Shown here: piece after piece, positions 46,609 through 55,709 of the stretch
Position numbering within the stretch: position 1 is the stretch's first letter
Layout of the letters: every line of letters starts with the position of its first letter
Origin: Acidovorax sp. sif1233
GTDB lineage: Bacteria; Pseudomonadota; Gammaproteobacteria; Burkholderiales; Burkholderiaceae_C
Assembly: GCF_019218755.1 (NCBI RefSeq)
Contig: NZ_JAHUWZ010000008.1
Span: forward strand, 62,001 to 126,000
Direction: 5' to 3'
Length of the DNA stretch: 64,000 nucleotides
Notes under the pieces: model-generated
Databases searched by the model: none
What the model was told of the DNA's origin: nothing
The model's input: only the letters and a program-made list of their open reading frames with translations
Translations under genes and position numbers: made by a program

Positions 46609-47505
46609 ATGCACACACAGCACCCGAGCACCTTTGCACCGTCTTCGGCCCCGGCCCGTGGCCGCTGGCGGGCTTGTACGCTGGCGTGGGCCGCCGCCAC
46701 GGCGGCGGCGCTGAGCGCCTGCGCCAGCCCTGAATCCAGCGCCCCTGTGTCGCCCGCCGCCTGGCCCGCGCGCCTTGAGGCCCTGCTGCCCGCCGACGTG
46801 CTGCTGCTGGGCGAAAAACACGATGCCCCCGAGCACCAGCGCCTGCAGCGCGAGGCCGTGCAGTGGCTGGCGGCGCGCGGACAGCTGGCGGCCCTGGTGC
46901 TGGAGATGGCCGAGCGCGGGAACGGCACCACCGGCCTGCCCCGTGACGCCACCCCGGACCAGGTGCAGGCCGCCCTGCAATGGAAGGACGCCGCCTGGCC
47001 CTGGCAGGCCTATGGCCCCGTGGTGATGGCCGCCGTGGCCGCCGGCGTGCCGGTGCTGGGCGGCAACCTGCCGCGCGCGGATATGCGCGCGGCGATGGGC
47101 GAATCCGCGTGGGACCGGCACCTGCCCGCCGCCGCGCTGCAGCGCCAGCACGAGGCGCTGCGCGAGGGCCACTGCGGCCTGCTGCCCGAGGCGCAGATCG
47201 CCCCCATGGCCCGCATCCAGATCGCGCGCGACGCCAGCATGGCCCGCACCGCGCGGGAGGCCCTGCGGCCCGGCCAGACCGTGCTGCTGGTGGCCGGCGG
47301 CGGCCATGTGCTGCGCAGCCTGGGCGTGCCCACGCACTGGCCCTCGGATCTCAGGTCAAAGGTGGCCCTGGCGCAAGCAGGCAAAGCGCAGGAAGCTATC
47401 AAAAACGAAGCAGATGCGGTGATCGAGACCCCCGCCCCGCCGCCCCGAGACCATTGCGCGGAACTGCGCCAGCAATGGGGCCAGGGCGCGCGCACGGGCG
47501 GCTGA
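46609..47505 (+). CDS. ChaN-family lipoprotein
   Basis: Predicted outer-membrane-facing lipoprotein of 298 residues. The signal has a hydrophobic stretch (TLAWAAATAAALSAC) and the lipobox LSAC with the lipidated Cys at about 38. The DUF399/ChaN core has ADVLLLGEKHDAPEHQRLQ, AALVLEMAERG and LLVAGGGHVLRSLGVP. ChaN from Campylobacter binds haem and is iron-regulated; the role here is unknown. Residues around 248-268 (KVALAQAGKAQEAIKNEAD) are encoded by a copy of the dispersed repeat. Divergent from narX. Confidence 0.87.
   Translation: MHTQHPSTFAPSSAPARGRWRACTLAWAAATAAALSACASPESSAPVSPAAWPARLEALLPADVLLLGEKHDAPEHQRLQREAVQWLAARGQLAALVLEMAERGNGTTGLPRDATPDQVQAALQWKDAAWPWQAYGPVVMAAVAAGVPVLGGNLPRADMRAAMGESAWDRHLPAAALQRQHEALREGHCGLLPEAQIAPMARIQIARDASMARTAREALRPGQTVLLVAGGGHVLRSLGVPTHWPSDLRSKVALAQAGKAQEAIKNEADAVIETPAPPPRDHCAELRQQWGQGARTGG
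47354..47406 (-). repeat. Dispersed 60-bp repeat, copy 5, inside the ChaN-type gene
   Basis: Read on the minus strand: CGTTTTTGATAGCTTCCTGC, then GCGCTTTGCC, GCTTGCGCCAGGGCCAC. It agrees with the core of copies 1 and 2, including TTTTGATAGCT and the GCGC halves. It lies wholly within the coding sequence of the ChaN-type protein in an open frame and encodes an Ala/Lys-rich stretch near the C-terminus. Confidence 0.65.
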
Positions 47506-47561
47506 CGGCGGCCGGCCCGCGCGGCGCGCGCCGGGTGCGCGGGCGGCGGCGGGGCGAGCGT

Positions 47562-49868
47562 TCAGCGCGGCTCGCCACGCTCCCGCAGCAACGCGGCGAA
47601 CCCGTCGGCGGGCAGCGGGCGGCTGCACAGGTAGCCCTGGTAGGCGTCGCATCCGCGCGCCTTCAGGAAGGCCAGCTGGCCCTCGTCCTCCACCCCCTCG
47701 GCCAGCACCGACAGCCCCATGCTGTGCCCCATGGCGATGATGGCCGCGCTGATGGCCATGTCGTCCGCGCTTTGGGGGATGTCGCGGATGAAACCCTGGT
47801 CGATCTTGAGCACGTCGATGGGAAAGCGCTTGAGCTGCGCGAGCGATGAGTACCCCGTGCCGAAGTCGTCCACCGCGATCCGCACGCCCACGCTGCGCAG
47901 CCGCATCAGCACCTGGCGCGCCTCCTCGGTGCGCTCGGCCAGCGCGGACTCGGTGATCTCCAGCTCCAGCAATTCGCTGGGAAAGCCCGAGTCGGCCAGC
48001 GCCGCCGAGGTGCACCCCGCCAGGTCGGTCAGGTGGAACTGGCGGGGCGATACGTTGACGGCCAGCGTCAGGTCGGGCAGGCCCTCGGCGCGCCACTGCT
48101 GGCCCTGGCGGCAGACCTCGCGCAGCACCCATTCGCCCAGCGGGCCGATCACGCCCGAGGTCTCGGCCACGGGGATGAAGCGCGCGGGCGAGATCAGCCC
48201 CTCCTCGGGGTCGTTCCAGCGCACCAGCGCCTCGGCCCCCAGGATGCGCCCGCTGGCGATGTCCACCTGCGGCTGGTAGTGCATCTGCAGATGGCCCTGG
48301 GCCAGCGCCAGGCGCAGGCGCGATTCGAGCGCGAGCCGCTCGCGCGCGGCCTGGGTCATGGCTTCGTGGAAGAAGCACCACGCGCCCCGGCCCCGGGCCT
48401 TGGCGCCGTACACCGCAGCGTGCGCGCCCTGCAGCAGCAGTTCGGTGGTGGCGGCGTGTTCGGGGAACATGCAGATGCCCACGCTCACGCCGGCCACCAC
48501 CTCGAAGCCGTCGGGCGAGCGCCAGGGCTCGGCCACGGCGGTGATGAGGTGGCGCGCCACGGCCGCAGCGCCATCCGCATGGCGCAGGTGGCGCGCCACC
48601 ACGGCCAGCTCGTCGCCGGCCAGCCGCCCCAGCACGTCGCCGGGCCGCAGGGCCGACTGCACCTGCCGCGCGATGTGCTTGAGCACCTCGTCGCCCGTGG
48701 TGTGGCCGTAGCTGTCGTTCACGTCCTTGAAACGGTCCAGGTTGAGCAGCAGCACGGCGATGTGCTCGCCGCTGGCGCGCGCCTCCTGCACCACCTGCTC
48801 CAGCTGGTGGCCGAACCAGGCGCGGTTGGACAGCCCCGTGAGCGCGTCGTTGTGCGCCAGGAATTCCAGCTGCCGCTGGTGCGCCTTCTCCTCGGAGATG
48901 TCGGTGAACATGCACACGTAGTGCGTGACCTCGCCCGCCGGGTCGCGCACGGCCGACAGCGACATGTGCTCGGGGAAGACCTCGCCGCTCTTGCGCCGGT
49001 TCCAGATCTCGCCCTGCCAGTGGCCCGTGCGCCGCAGCGTGCTCCACAGGGCCTCGTAGAACGCCTTGTCGTGCCGGCCGGACTTGAACACGCGCGGCGT
49101 CTTGCCCAGCAGTTCCTCCTCGGTATAGCCCAGGAGCCGTGTCACGGCCGCGTTGGCGGACAGGATGCGGCTGTGCGCATCGGTGACCACCACGCCCTCG
49201 ATGGTGTTGTCCACCACCGTGGCGGCCAGCCGCTGGCGGGCCTCGCTGGTCTGCAGCGCGGCGCGCGCGGCCTTGATCTCGTCCAGGTCCTGCACCACGC
49301 AGACCAGGTGGGCGGGCTCGTCGCCCGCTTCGGGGATCTGCGTCACGGTGCACAGCACCGGCACCCCGCGCGTCCCGCCGGGCCGCCGGCACTCGCGCTC
49401 GTCCACGCAGTGGTCGATCTCTCCCGCCAGCAGGCGCACCAGCTGGGCGGTGGCCCCCTCGGGGTCGGGGGACTGCATCACATCGTGGAAATTGAGGTGG
49501 CGCACCTGCGCCAGGGACACGCCCAGCAGCTCGCACAGCCGCTCATTGGCCCAGAGGAAGCGGCCGTCCGGCGCCACGCGCGCGAAGCCCGCGGGTGCAT
49601 GGCGCACCACCTGGGCCAGCTCCCGGGCCATGGCCCAGCGCACCTTCTCGGCGTAGCGCATGCGCCGCAGCATGCACCAGGCGAGCACGCTGGTGGCCAG
49701 CACATAGCCCCAGCCTTTCCAGGTCTGCCAGTGCGTGAGCTGGGCCGGGTCGGTCACCCAGCGGGCCAGCAGCGCGTCGCCCGCGAACACCCAGGCCACC
49801 CCGAGCACCAGGTACAGCAGCATCCCCCGCCAGGGGGCAAGACGCGGGGCATCGCCCGGATTGACCAT
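47562..49868 (-). CDS. Membrane PAS-GGDEF-EAL protein (cyclic-di-GMP turnover)
   Basis: Signalling protein of 768 residues. Two N-terminal helices (about 15-32 and 50-65), then PAS domains (about 80-190 and 205-330), a GGDEF domain (335-495) and an EAL domain (510-765). The GGDEF motif reads AGDEL, so cyclase activity is doubtful. The EAL domain keeps GAEALVRW, ELEITESAL, DDFGTGYSS and KIDQGFI, so it probably degrades cyclic-di-GMP. The ATG at 49868 follows GAGGG; an ATG at 49901 would add 11 residues. It is divergent from purU with 53 bp between. Confidence 0.9.
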   Translation of the reverse strand: MVNPGDAPRLAPWRGMLLYLVLGVAWVFAGDALLARWVTDPAQLTHWQTWKGWGYVLATSVLAWCMLRRMRYAEKVRWAMARELAQVVRHAPAGFARVAPDGRFLWANERLCELLGVSLAQVRHLNFHDVMQSPDPEGATAQLVRLLAGEIDHCVDERECRRPGGTRGVPVLCTVTQIPEAGDEPAHLVCVVQDLDEIKAARAALQTSEARQRLAATVVDNTIEGVVVTDAHSRILSANAAVTRLLGYTEEELLGKTPRVFKSGRHDKAFYEALWSTLRRTGHWQGEIWNRRKSGEVFPEHMSLSAVRDPAGEVTHYVCMFTDISEEKAHQRQLEFLAHNDALTGLSNRAWFGHQLEQVVQEARASGEHIAVLLLNLDRFKDVNDSYGHTTGDEVLKHIARQVQSALRPGDVLGRLAGDELAVVARHLRHADGAAAVARHLITAVAEPWRSPDGFEVVAGVSVGICMFPEHAATTELLLQGAHAAVYGAKARGRGAWCFFHEAMTQAARERLALESRLRLALAQGHLQMHYQPQVDIASGRILGAEALVRWNDPEEGLISPARFIPVAETSGVIGPLGEWVLREVCRQGQQWRAEGLPDLTLAVNVSPRQFHLTDLAGCTSAALADSGFPSELLELEITESALAERTEEARQVLMRLRSVGVRIAVDDFGTGYSSLAQLKRFPIDVLKIDQGFIRDIPQSADDMAISAAIIAMGHSMGLSVLAEGVEDEGQLAFLKARGCDAYQGYLCSRPLPADGFAALLRERGEPR

Positions 49869-49921
49869 CGATTCCCTCGTTCCTTGGGCGCCTGTAGCCA
49901 TGCTGCGACAATTGGGCAGCT

Positions 49922-50773
49922 ATGACGACCAACGCCTACATCCTTACTCTGTCCTGCCCCGACCGCCTCGGGCTGGTGCACGCAGTCTCCGGCTTTCTGC
50001 TGGAGCACGGCGGCAACATCGAAGAAGCCGCCCAGTACAACGACCACGCCACCGGCCTGTTCTTCATGCGGGTGCAGTTCGCCTGCGACCAGCATGACCA
50101 CGCCACGCTCAAGACCCGCCTGGCCAGCTTCGCGGAGCCCCACACCATGCGCTGGAGCCTGCACGCCACGGCCGCCCCCATGAAGACGGTGCTCATGGTC
50201 AGCAAGGAAGGCCATTGCCTCAATGACCTGCTGTTCCGCTGGAAAAGCGGCCTGCTGCCCATCGACATCCGCGCCATTGTCAGCAACCACCGCGACTTCT
50301 ACCAGCTCGCGGCCAGCTACAACGTGCCGTTCCACCACATCCCGGTGACTGCCGCCAGCAAGCCGCAGGCCGAAGCGAAACAGTTGGAGATTATCGAGGC
50401 CGAAGGGGCCGAGCTGGTGGTGCTGGCGCGCTACATGCAGGTTCTTTCTCTTGATCTGTGTCAAGCTTTGGCCGGACGGGCGATCAACATCCACCACAGC
50501 TTCCTGCCCAGCTTCAAGGGCGCCAAGCCCTATTACCAGGCGCACGACCGGGGCGTGAAGCTCATCGGCGCCACCGCGCACTACGTGACGGCCGACCTGG
50601 ACGAAGGCCCGATCATCGAGCAGGACGTGGCCCGCGCCGACCACACCGACACGGTGGAAGACCTCACGGCCCGGGGCCGCGACACCGAAAGCCAGGTGCT
50701 GGCCCGCGCCGTGAAGTGGCACAGCGAGCACCGCGTGCTGCTCAACGGCCACAAGACCGTGGTTTTCCGCTAG
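49922..50773 (+). CDS. purU: Formyltetrahydrofolate deformylase
   Basis: Hydrolyses 10-formyltetrahydrofolate to tetrahydrofolate and formate, supplying formate for PurT and balancing one-carbon units. The protein has 283 residues, normal for PurU. An N-terminal ACT domain (YILTLSCPDRLGLVHAVSGF) senses glycine or methionine in other species. The formyltransferase-like part has INIHHSFLPSFKGAKPYYQA and DEGPIIEQD, holding the catalytic Asn-His-Asp set. A LysR gene follows after 13 bp. Confidence 0.95.
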   Translation: MTTNAYILTLSCPDRLGLVHAVSGFLLEHGGNIEEAAQYNDHATGLFFMRVQFACDQHDHATLKTRLASFAEPHTMRWSLHATAAPMKTVLMVSKEGHCLNDLLFRWKSGLLPIDIRAIVSNHRDFYQLAASYNVPFHHIPVTAASKPQAEAKQLEIIEAEGAELVVLARYMQVLSLDLCQALAGRAINIHHSFLPSFKGAKPYYQAHDRGVKLIGATAHYVTADLDEGPIIEQDVARADHTDTVEDLTARGRDTESQVLARAVKWHSEHRVLLNGHKTVVFR

Positions 50774-50786
50774 CCCGTTCTGCCCC

Positions 50787-51692
50787 ATGGCCACGGCAGC
50801 TCCGTCCTCCTTCCTCAGCAGCGCGGCACGGCGCATCCCGCCGATACAGTGCCTGCTGACGTTTGAAGCCCTGGCCCGCCTGCGCAGCGTGACGCAGACG
50901 GCGGACGAGCTGTGCGTGACGCCCAGCGCGGTGAGCCACCGGGTCAAGCAGCTCGAACAGATCCTGGGCGTGCGGCTGTTCGGGCGGGCCGATTTTTCGC
51001 TGACCACCGAGGGCAGCGCCTACCTGGCCCACGTGCGCGAGGGCCTGGGCGCGCTGCAGCGGTTTCCGGGGGCCGCTGCGGCGCCCGGGCGCCGGCGGCT
51101 CAAGCTGGCCGTGACACCCACGTTCGCGCGCACCATCCTCATTCCGCGCCTGCGCCAGTTCACCGAGGCCTACCCCGAGATCGACCTGGCGCTGCAGGTG
51201 TCCATCCCGCTGCTGGACGTGGTGGCCGAGGACGCCGACCTGATGGTGCGCTTTGGCCCCGGCCACTACGCCGACGTGGAGCATGTAGAGCTGGCCCGCG
51301 ACGTGGTCACGCCCCTGGCCTCGCCCGCGTTCGTGCGCGAACACGGCCCGTTCGACCGGCCGGAGGACCTGGAGGGCGTGCCCCTGCTGCGCAGCCCGCT
51401 GGAGCCCTGGCGCACCTGGTTTGCCGCCACGGGCCTGGACTGGGCCGAGCCCAGCGAGGGCTCGCAGTTCAACGACATCGGCCTGATGTGCGACGGCGCC
51501 GCCGCCGGCATGGGCGTGGCGCTGGTGCGCCTGAAGCTCGGGGCCCCGTGGCTGGAGAACGGCACGCTGGTGCGCCTGTTCGACACCGATACGACCAGCC
51601 CCCACGCACACTACCTGTGCTGGCGCACGGGCACCATGGACCGCTGGGAGTGCGCGGCGTTCGCCGAGTGGCTGCGCAAGACCATGGCCTGA
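50787..51692 (+). CDS. LysR-type regulator (GcvA-like)
   Basis: Regulator of 301 residues in the GcvA/AmpR subgroup, judged by PIQCLLTFEALARLRSVTQTADELCVTPSAVSHRVKQLE at the N-terminus (helix-turn-helix about 34-55) and the effector domain that follows. It starts 13 bp after purU and may be co-transcribed. A GcvA-type link to glycine and one-carbon metabolism would fit purU but is only inferred from context. Confidence 0.88.
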   Translation: MATAAPSSFLSSAARRIPPIQCLLTFEALARLRSVTQTADELCVTPSAVSHRVKQLEQILGVRLFGRADFSLTTEGSAYLAHVREGLGALQRFPGAAAAPGRRRLKLAVTPTFARTILIPRLRQFTEAYPEIDLALQVSIPLLDVVAEDADLMVRFGPGHYADVEHVELARDVVTPLASPAFVREHGPFDRPEDLEGVPLLRSPLEPWRTWFAATGLDWAEPSEGSQFNDIGLMCDGAAAGMGVALVRLKLGAPWLENGTLVRLFDTDTTSPHAHYLCWRTGTMDRWECAAFAEWLRKTMA

Positions 51693-51709
51693 GCCCTCGC
51701 CGCATTCAA

Positions 51710-51768
51710 GGCCATTCTGGCCTCCAGCGCTTACCTACAAAGCGTCAATAGCTATACATTTTATAGCA
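51710..51768 (-). repeat. Dispersed 60-bp repeat, copy 3
   Basis: Read on the minus strand: TGCTATAAAATGTATAGCTA, TTGACGCTTTG, TAAGCGCTGGAGGCCAGAATGGCC. The outer TGCTATA/TATAGCA part forms a small dyad. It lies downstream of the LysR gene and 103 bp upstream of the helicase. Copy 4 at the other end of the helicase gene has the same orientation. Confidence 0.75.
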
Positions 51769-51870
51769 CACCGGATCCACCCCGCCCTCCCCTGTGGCGC
51801 GCAGGGTCCCAGATTCACGCAGCCCGCCTGACGCCGTCACCCGGCACGCGCCTCTCGCCTGTCCTGTCTC

Positions 51871-53892
51871 TTGACCTCTCCACCATCTCACCACGCCGTG
51901 CCACAAGACACCCACTTCAAGAAGAGATACCCCACGCTGGAGCAGAACGCGGTGCTCAACGCCACGGCGAGCGCGGTGCTGGTCAACGCGCTCGCGGGCA
52001 CGGGCAAGACCACCACCCTGGCCATCAAGGCCGCCGACCTCCTGCGCACCCAGGGCGCAAGCCGCATCCTGATGCTCGCGTATTCGGAGGCCGGGCTGGC
52101 CGCCATTGCGCAGCGCCTGGAAAAGCTCGTTCCGGCCATTCCGCGCCAGGTGCAGATCATGACCGTGGAGCAGCTGTGCGCCACCGTGCTCAAGGAACAG
52201 GGCGACGAGCTGGTGCGTGTCACCGAGCCCCTGCAAAAGAACCTGCTGGTCCGCCAGGCCCACACCGCGCTGCTCCAGGACCCGGCGCTGGACAGGGCGC
52301 CCGAGGCCGGCGACTTCCTGTCGCGTGAACTGGACGTGCAGGCCTTCGCCGACTTCGAGGCCCGGGCCAAGCAGCAACTGCTGCTGCGCGACATGGACCG
52401 CTCGGACCTCGGCGCCCTGCCCTACTGCCGCGAGCACCAGCTCGACTACGGGCTCTACCAGCTGCTGGCGAAGTACGAACGCCTGCGCCGGGGGCTGAAC
52501 CACGAGCCGCATTTCTACGCACCGGGCGACTGCACGTATGAAGTGGCCACGCAGCTCGGGGAGCTGGATTTCGGCGATGCCTTCGCGCCGCTGCAGGGGC
52601 GCTTCGATGCGGTGCTGTTCGATGAGCTGCAGGACCTGGACGAAGCCGCCATGCTGGTGCTGCGGCATCTGGTGCAGGGCGGCAACGGTCTGTTCGTCGG
52701 CGCGGGAGACTTCAACCAGCACATCCTGCCCGGCGCGTTCTCCGTCTTCGGCGACAGCCTGGCCCGCATCCGGCAGGAGCTGCCCGCGGACACCCAGGTG
52801 GTCGCCCTCAACACCACCTACCGCTTCGGCAACGCCATCTGCCAGGGGCTGAACCCCCTGTTCGGCGTGGAATTTGCCGCGCACTACCCCACCAAGCCCT
52901 CCGCGTTCGAGCGGCGCAGCTACACCGACGACGAGGATTGCGCCCGGCAACTGCTGGCGATCCACGACGCCGTGCTGCACCAGCAGCCCCCCGCGCCCGG
53001 CGGCACCACGCCCCCTCCTTGCCTGAACGTGGTGCTGCGGTCGCCGGAAGACTCCATCCTGCTGGAATGGATGTTCGCCCACGAAGGCGTGCACTACGCC
53101 TGCTTGGGGCTGAAGCGCTTCTACCAGCGCCGCGAGATCGCCCTGGTGCTGGCCATCATGGGGGCCATGCAGGGCTGCGGCACTGGCGTGCGGCTCACGC
53201 AGGGCATTCTGAGCAGCGCCATGGAAGGCCTGCTGCGCTACGTGCGGCGCGGCAGCCAGCCGGACCAGGACGTGCTGGCCAACGGCGCGTTCGACATGCA
53301 AGCGCTGGTGGAGGACTCCCCCGTCGAAATGGACACCCGCGCCGTGGCGGCGGAACTCATCGGCAGGCAGGACCTGGTGCGCCGGTTCCTGGTGCGCGCC
53401 AGCTTCAACCCCCAGGCCCCGGTGGCGTCCCCCGTGTGCGAACAGTTGCTGGCCTTGCCCCCCGAGGCCTGCGCCGACGCCGGGCAGCTGTGCGCGCACC
53501 CGCTGGTGCACCGCTTCTTCGCGCAGGCGCCCATCAGCCCGCAGGAGCTGCGCTACTGCAGGGACAGCCTGGCGGCGCTGGCCCGCATCTGCGCCGGCTT
53601 GTCCGTGGACGAGTTCCTGGGCCGGCTCACGCTCATGGTGCAGGCCAGCATCCACCAGCACACCCAGCAGGAAGCCTCCAGCCTGCAGCTGCTGACGGTG
53701 GAGCGCTGCAAGGGGCATGAATACGACCATGTGGCCGTGCCCCTGGTGGAGCGCGGGCGCTTTCCGCGCAGTGCCGCCCGGCAGGAGGCCTATCGCGAAC
53801 GCAACATGCTGTATGTCGCCATGACGCGCGCCAGCAAACGCCTGTGGCTTCTGGAAGGCAGCCAACGCCCGGTGAGCCCCGGGCCAGTGTGA
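51871..53892 (+). CDS. Orphan UvrD-like superfamily 1 helicase
   Basis: ATP-dependent DNA or RNA helicase-like protein of 673 residues. Walker A is NALAGTGKTTTLAIKA (about 44-59), Walker B is VLFDELQDLDEAA, motif III-like GDFNQHILPGAF, and the C-terminal motifs are LLTVERCKGHEYDHVAV and NMLYVAMTRASKRLWLL. No nuclease, RecC-like or zinc domain is attached, and the protein is shorter than UvrD or Rep (about 720). The start is uncertain: TTG at 51871 or GTG at 51898, neither with a ribosome site. The gene stands alone between two dispersed-repeat copies in the same orientation. Confidence 0.85.
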   Translation: MTSPPSHHAVPQDTHFKKRYPTLEQNAVLNATASAVLVNALAGTGKTTTLAIKAADLLRTQGASRILMLAYSEAGLAAIAQRLEKLVPAIPRQVQIMTVEQLCATVLKEQGDELVRVTEPLQKNLLVRQAHTALLQDPALDRAPEAGDFLSRELDVQAFADFEARAKQQLLLRDMDRSDLGALPYCREHQLDYGLYQLLAKYERLRRGLNHEPHFYAPGDCTYEVATQLGELDFGDAFAPLQGRFDAVLFDELQDLDEAAMLVLRHLVQGGNGLFVGAGDFNQHILPGAFSVFGDSLARIRQELPADTQVVALNTTYRFGNAICQGLNPLFGVEFAAHYPTKPSAFERRSYTDDEDCARQLLAIHDAVLHQQPPAPGGTTPPPCLNVVLRSPEDSILLEWMFAHEGVHYACLGLKRFYQRREIALVLAIMGAMQGCGTGVRLTQGILSSAMEGLLRYVRRGSQPDQDVLANGAFDMQALVEDSPVEMDTRAVAAELIGRQDLVRRFLVRASFNPQAPVASPVCEQLLALPPEACADAGQLCAHPLVHRFFAQAPISPQELRYCRDSLAALARICAGLSVDEFLGRLTLMVQASIHQHTQQEASSLQLLTVERCKGHEYDHVAVPLVERGRFPRSAARQEAYRERNMLYVAMTRASKRLWLLEGSQRPVSPGPV

Positions 53893-53949
53893 GGAGGAGG
53901 AGGAAGAGGAGGGGGGGCTGCGGGCCGCCCACCGGCCCAATTCAAGACA

Positions 53950-54005
53950 AAGGAGCCTCCAGCGCTTTGCCCACATGCGCCAGCCGCTCATTGATTGATA
54001 GCAAA
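53950..54005 (-). repeat. Dispersed 60-bp repeat, copy 4
   Basis: Read on the minus strand: TTTGCTATCAATCAATGAGC, GGCTGGCGCATG, AAAGCGCTGGAGGCTCC. Agreement is best in the second half (AGCGCTGGAGGC). It lies between the helicase stop and the GlcD-type gene. Confidence 0.6.
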
Positions 54006-54085
54006 CGGCCACACCCAGGCCATTTCACAGACCGCTGCAAGAAAACTCACGCTCCCGCGCGCGGGCTTCCTCTACAGTGGCGGCC

Positions 54086-55585
54086 ATGAACACTGCCGCC
54101 GAACCCACCACAGCCCTGTCCGAACGCGCCGCACGCCAGGCCGAGGTTGTCCAGGCCCTGAGCCGCGTGGTGCCCGCGCACGCGCTGCTGTGGCACGCCG
54201 AAGACACCACCCCCTACGAATGCGACGGCCTCACCGCCTACCGCCAGCGCCCGCTGGTGGTGTGCCTGCCCGAAACATACGAGCAGGTGCAGGCCGTGCT
54301 CAAGGCCTGCCACCACCTGCAGGTGCCCGTGGTGGCGCGCGGCGCGGGCACGGGCCTGTCGGGCGGCGCCATGCCGCATGCCCTGGGCGTCACGCTCTCG
54401 CTCGCCAAGTTCAACCGCATCCTCGACCTCGACCCGGTGAGCCGCACGGCCGTGGTGCAGTGCGGCGTGCGCAACCTGGCCATCAGCGAGGCCGCCGCGC
54501 CCTACGGCCTGTACTACGCGCCCGACCCCAGCAGCCAGATCGCCTGCACCATCGGCGGCAACGTGGCAGAGAACTCGGGCGGCGTGCACTGCCTGAAATA
54601 CGGCCTCACGGTGCACAACGTGCTCAAGGTGAAGGGCTTCACGGTGGAAGGCGAGCCGGTGGAGTTCGGCAGCGATGCGCTGGACACCCCTGGCTACGAC
54701 CTGCTGGCCGCCGTGATCGGCAGCGAAGGCATGCTCGCGGTGATCACCGAGGTGACGGTGCGCATCATCCCCAAGCCCATGCTGGCGCGCTGCATCATGG
54801 CCAGCTTCGACGACGTGCGCAAAGCGGGCGACGCCGTGGCGGCCGTGATCGCCGCCGGCATCATCCCCGCCGGCCTGGAGATGATGGACAAGCCCATGAC
54901 CGCCGCCGTGGAAGACTTTGTGCACGCAGGCTACGACCTCACGGCCGAAGCCATCCTGCTGTGCGAAAGCGACGGCACGCCGGAAGAGGTGGAAGAAGAA
55001 ATCGGCCGCATGAGCGACGTGCTGCGCGCGGCGGGTGCCACCGCCATCTCGGTCAGCCAGGACGAGGCCGAACGCCTGCGCTTCTGGAGCGGCCGCAAGA
55101 ACGCCTTCCCCGCCAGCGGCCGCATCAGCCCCGACTACATGTGCATGGACTCGACCATCCCGCGCAAGCGCCTGGCGGACATCCTGCTCGCCATCCAGGA
55201 GATGGAAAAGAAATACCAGCTGCGCTGCGCCAACGTGTTCCACGCGGGCGACGGCAACCTGCACCCGCTGATCCTGTTCGATGCGAACGATGCCGACCAG
55301 CTGCACCGCTGCGAACTGTTTGGCGCGGACATCCTGGAGACCAGCGTGGCCATGGGCGGCACGGTGACGGGCGAGCATGGCGTGGGCGTGGAGAAGCTCA
55401 ACAGCATGTGCGTGCAGTTCACGGCCGAGGAGAACGCGCAGATGTTCGGGCTCAAGCACGCGTTCGACCCGGCGGGGCTGTTGAACCCGGGGAAGGTGAT
55501 TCCCACGCTGAACCGGTGTGCGGAGTACGGGAAGATGCTGGTGCGCGGGGGGGCGATCAAGCATCCGGATTTGCCGAGGTTTTGA
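54086..55585 (+). CDS. FAD-linked oxidase, GlcD-type (glycolate/D-lactate dehydrogenase)
   Basis: Flavoprotein of 499 residues that oxidises a 2-hydroxy acid such as glycolate or D-lactate. The FAD pyrophosphate site is VVARGAGTGLSGGAMPH, with TIGGNVAENSGGVHCLKYG, and the C-terminal GGTVTGEHGVGVEKLNSM contains the active-site His. The ATG at 54086 is preferred over GTG at 54077. GlcE and GlcF, the usual partners, are absent downstream, so it may act alone or with subunits encoded elsewhere. Confidence 0.9.
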   Translation: MNTAAEPTTALSERAARQAEVVQALSRVVPAHALLWHAEDTTPYECDGLTAYRQRPLVVCLPETYEQVQAVLKACHHLQVPVVARGAGTGLSGGAMPHALGVTLSLAKFNRILDLDPVSRTAVVQCGVRNLAISEAAAPYGLYYAPDPSSQIACTIGGNVAENSGGVHCLKYGLTVHNVLKVKGFTVEGEPVEFGSDALDTPGYDLLAAVIGSEGMLAVITEVTVRIIPKPMLARCIMASFDDVRKAGDAVAAVIAAGIIPAGLEMMDKPMTAAVEDFVHAGYDLTAEAILLCESDGTPEEVEEEIGRMSDVLRAAGATAISVSQDEAERLRFWSGRKNAFPASGRISPDYMCMDSTIPRKRLADILLAIQEMEKKYQLRCANVFHAGDGNLHPLILFDANDADQLHRCELFGADILETSVAMGGTVTGEHGVGVEKLNSMCVQFTAEENAQMFGLKHAFDPAGLLNPGKVIPTLNRCAEYGKMLVRGGAIKHPDLPRF

Positions 55586-55709
55586 AGGCTGAAACAAGCA
55601 CAGCCGATTTCTGAACAAGAAGAGGACGCCCCCCAGTTCAATTCTGGGAAGATTGCCCAAAGCACCCCCACCGCCCAAATACTGCGGCCCACGTTACTCT
55701 AGGTCGACC

